Virus record (IMG/VR): IMGVR_UViG_3300025652_000027
Location: 1-32,292 of that record
Source: a virus
DNA length: 32,292 nt
Reading direction: 5' to 3' (one strand)
Shown here: in pieces, positions 32,053 through 32,292 of the stretch
Layout: each line of letters starts with the position of its first letter
How positions within the stretch are numbered: the first letter of the stretch is position 1
Program-made: the position numbers and the translations under genes
The notes under the pieces: model-generated
The model's database searches: none
What the model saw: the letters and a program-made list of their open reading frames with translations, nothing else
Told to the model about the DNA's origin: nothing

Positions 32053-32292
32053 AGAAGAAGTTGAAGCTATAAAGGTACAAGCAGCAAAGCTTAAGCCACA
32101 CCCAAACAATCCGCGTTATATAGATGAGCATAAATATTATGAGCTAAAAGAAAGCATACAAGAGTCTGAGTGGATGATGCAGATTAGACCTATAATAGTA
32201 GATGAAGATTTCACTATACTTTGTGGTAATATGAGATACCGAGCTTGTATTGATTTAGGTTATAAGAAAGTTTGGACTAAGCAATATGTTAC
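32045..32292 (+). CDS. ParB-like domain protein (second), 5' part running into the junction
   Basis: ATG 32045 overlaps the first ParB-like gene by 8 bases. HPNNPRYIDEHKYYELKESI is the N-terminal ParB pattern. The frame continues without a break into bases 1-464 when the ends are joined, giving about 194 aa. Its C-terminal portion is described at 1-464. Confidence 0.82.
   Translation, partial: MLREEVEAIKVQAAKLKPHPNNPRYIDEHKYYELKESIQESEWMMQIRPIIVDEDFTILCGNMRYRACIDLGYKKVWTKQYV
32166..32292. repeat. Right copy of the 127-bp terminal direct repeat
   Basis: Identical to 1-127. With this copy removed the genome is 32,165 bp and circularly closed. Confidence 0.93.

Overview
The window is a complete, circularly closed genome of a tailed double-stranded DNA phage. 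Its first 127 bases recur exactly at the end (1-127 = 32166-32292). That is what a circular assembly graph cut open with a one-k-mer overlap gives, so the unique genome is 32,165 bp. All recognised genes lie on the + strand, most overlapping by a few bases. The host is very probably a member of Bacteroidota: the main early promoter has the TTTG-N20-TAnnTTTG form of that phylum, start codons follow A-rich tracts and not Shine-Dalgarno sequences, and many proteins look like those of gut Bacteroidales phages.

Layout in the direction of transcription. (1) 23,950-28,300: an AT-rich gap, an early promoter, a structured leader and a type I hammerhead self-cleaving ribozyme whose core is complete. 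Early genes follow: two small unknowns, a 132-aa protein, an ArdC-like antirestriction protein, small unknowns and an SSB-like protein. Four 5' leaders in this block carry the same sequence, GTGTCTATTACTAACT. In the first copy it is the cleaved strand of the ribozyme; in the other three it follows a hairpin without a ribozyme core. (2) 28,300-31,500: HTH protein, replication initiator, probable helicase loader, zinc ribbon, HNH nuclease, VRR-NUC nuclease, a sigma factor without a normal start codon, and a Cys-rich protein. (3) 31,465 across the junction to 3,913: two ParB-like proteins, then a candidate DNA base hypermodification pathway made of a 2-oxoglutarate/Fe(II) dioxygenase, a PLP enzyme, an amino-acid:DNA-transferase-like protein and a P-loop kinase resembling 5-hydroxymethyluracil DNA kinase. 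(4) 3,879-5,547: terminase. (5) 5,582-15,683: tail genes, including a probable -1 frameshift on a run of nine T and two proteins with lectin-like C-termini. (6) 15,680-18,545: prohead protease, scaffold, major capsid and tail tube. (7) 18,617-21,529: small structural proteins, portal and connector. (8) 21,529-22,722: lysis cassette with an M15 peptidase and several tiny membrane proteins. (9) 22,858-23,949: a metallophosphoesterase.

Proposed working: host polymerase reads the early promoter; the ribozyme trims the leader; ArdC, base hypermodification and the apparent absence of GATC sites would all help against host restriction; the phage sigma factor may then direct late promoters of the form TAACTTTAC-N11-CTTTGTA, which lie almost on top of the start codons at 5,582 and 16,311. 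The sequence features are seen directly; the functional links between them are inference.
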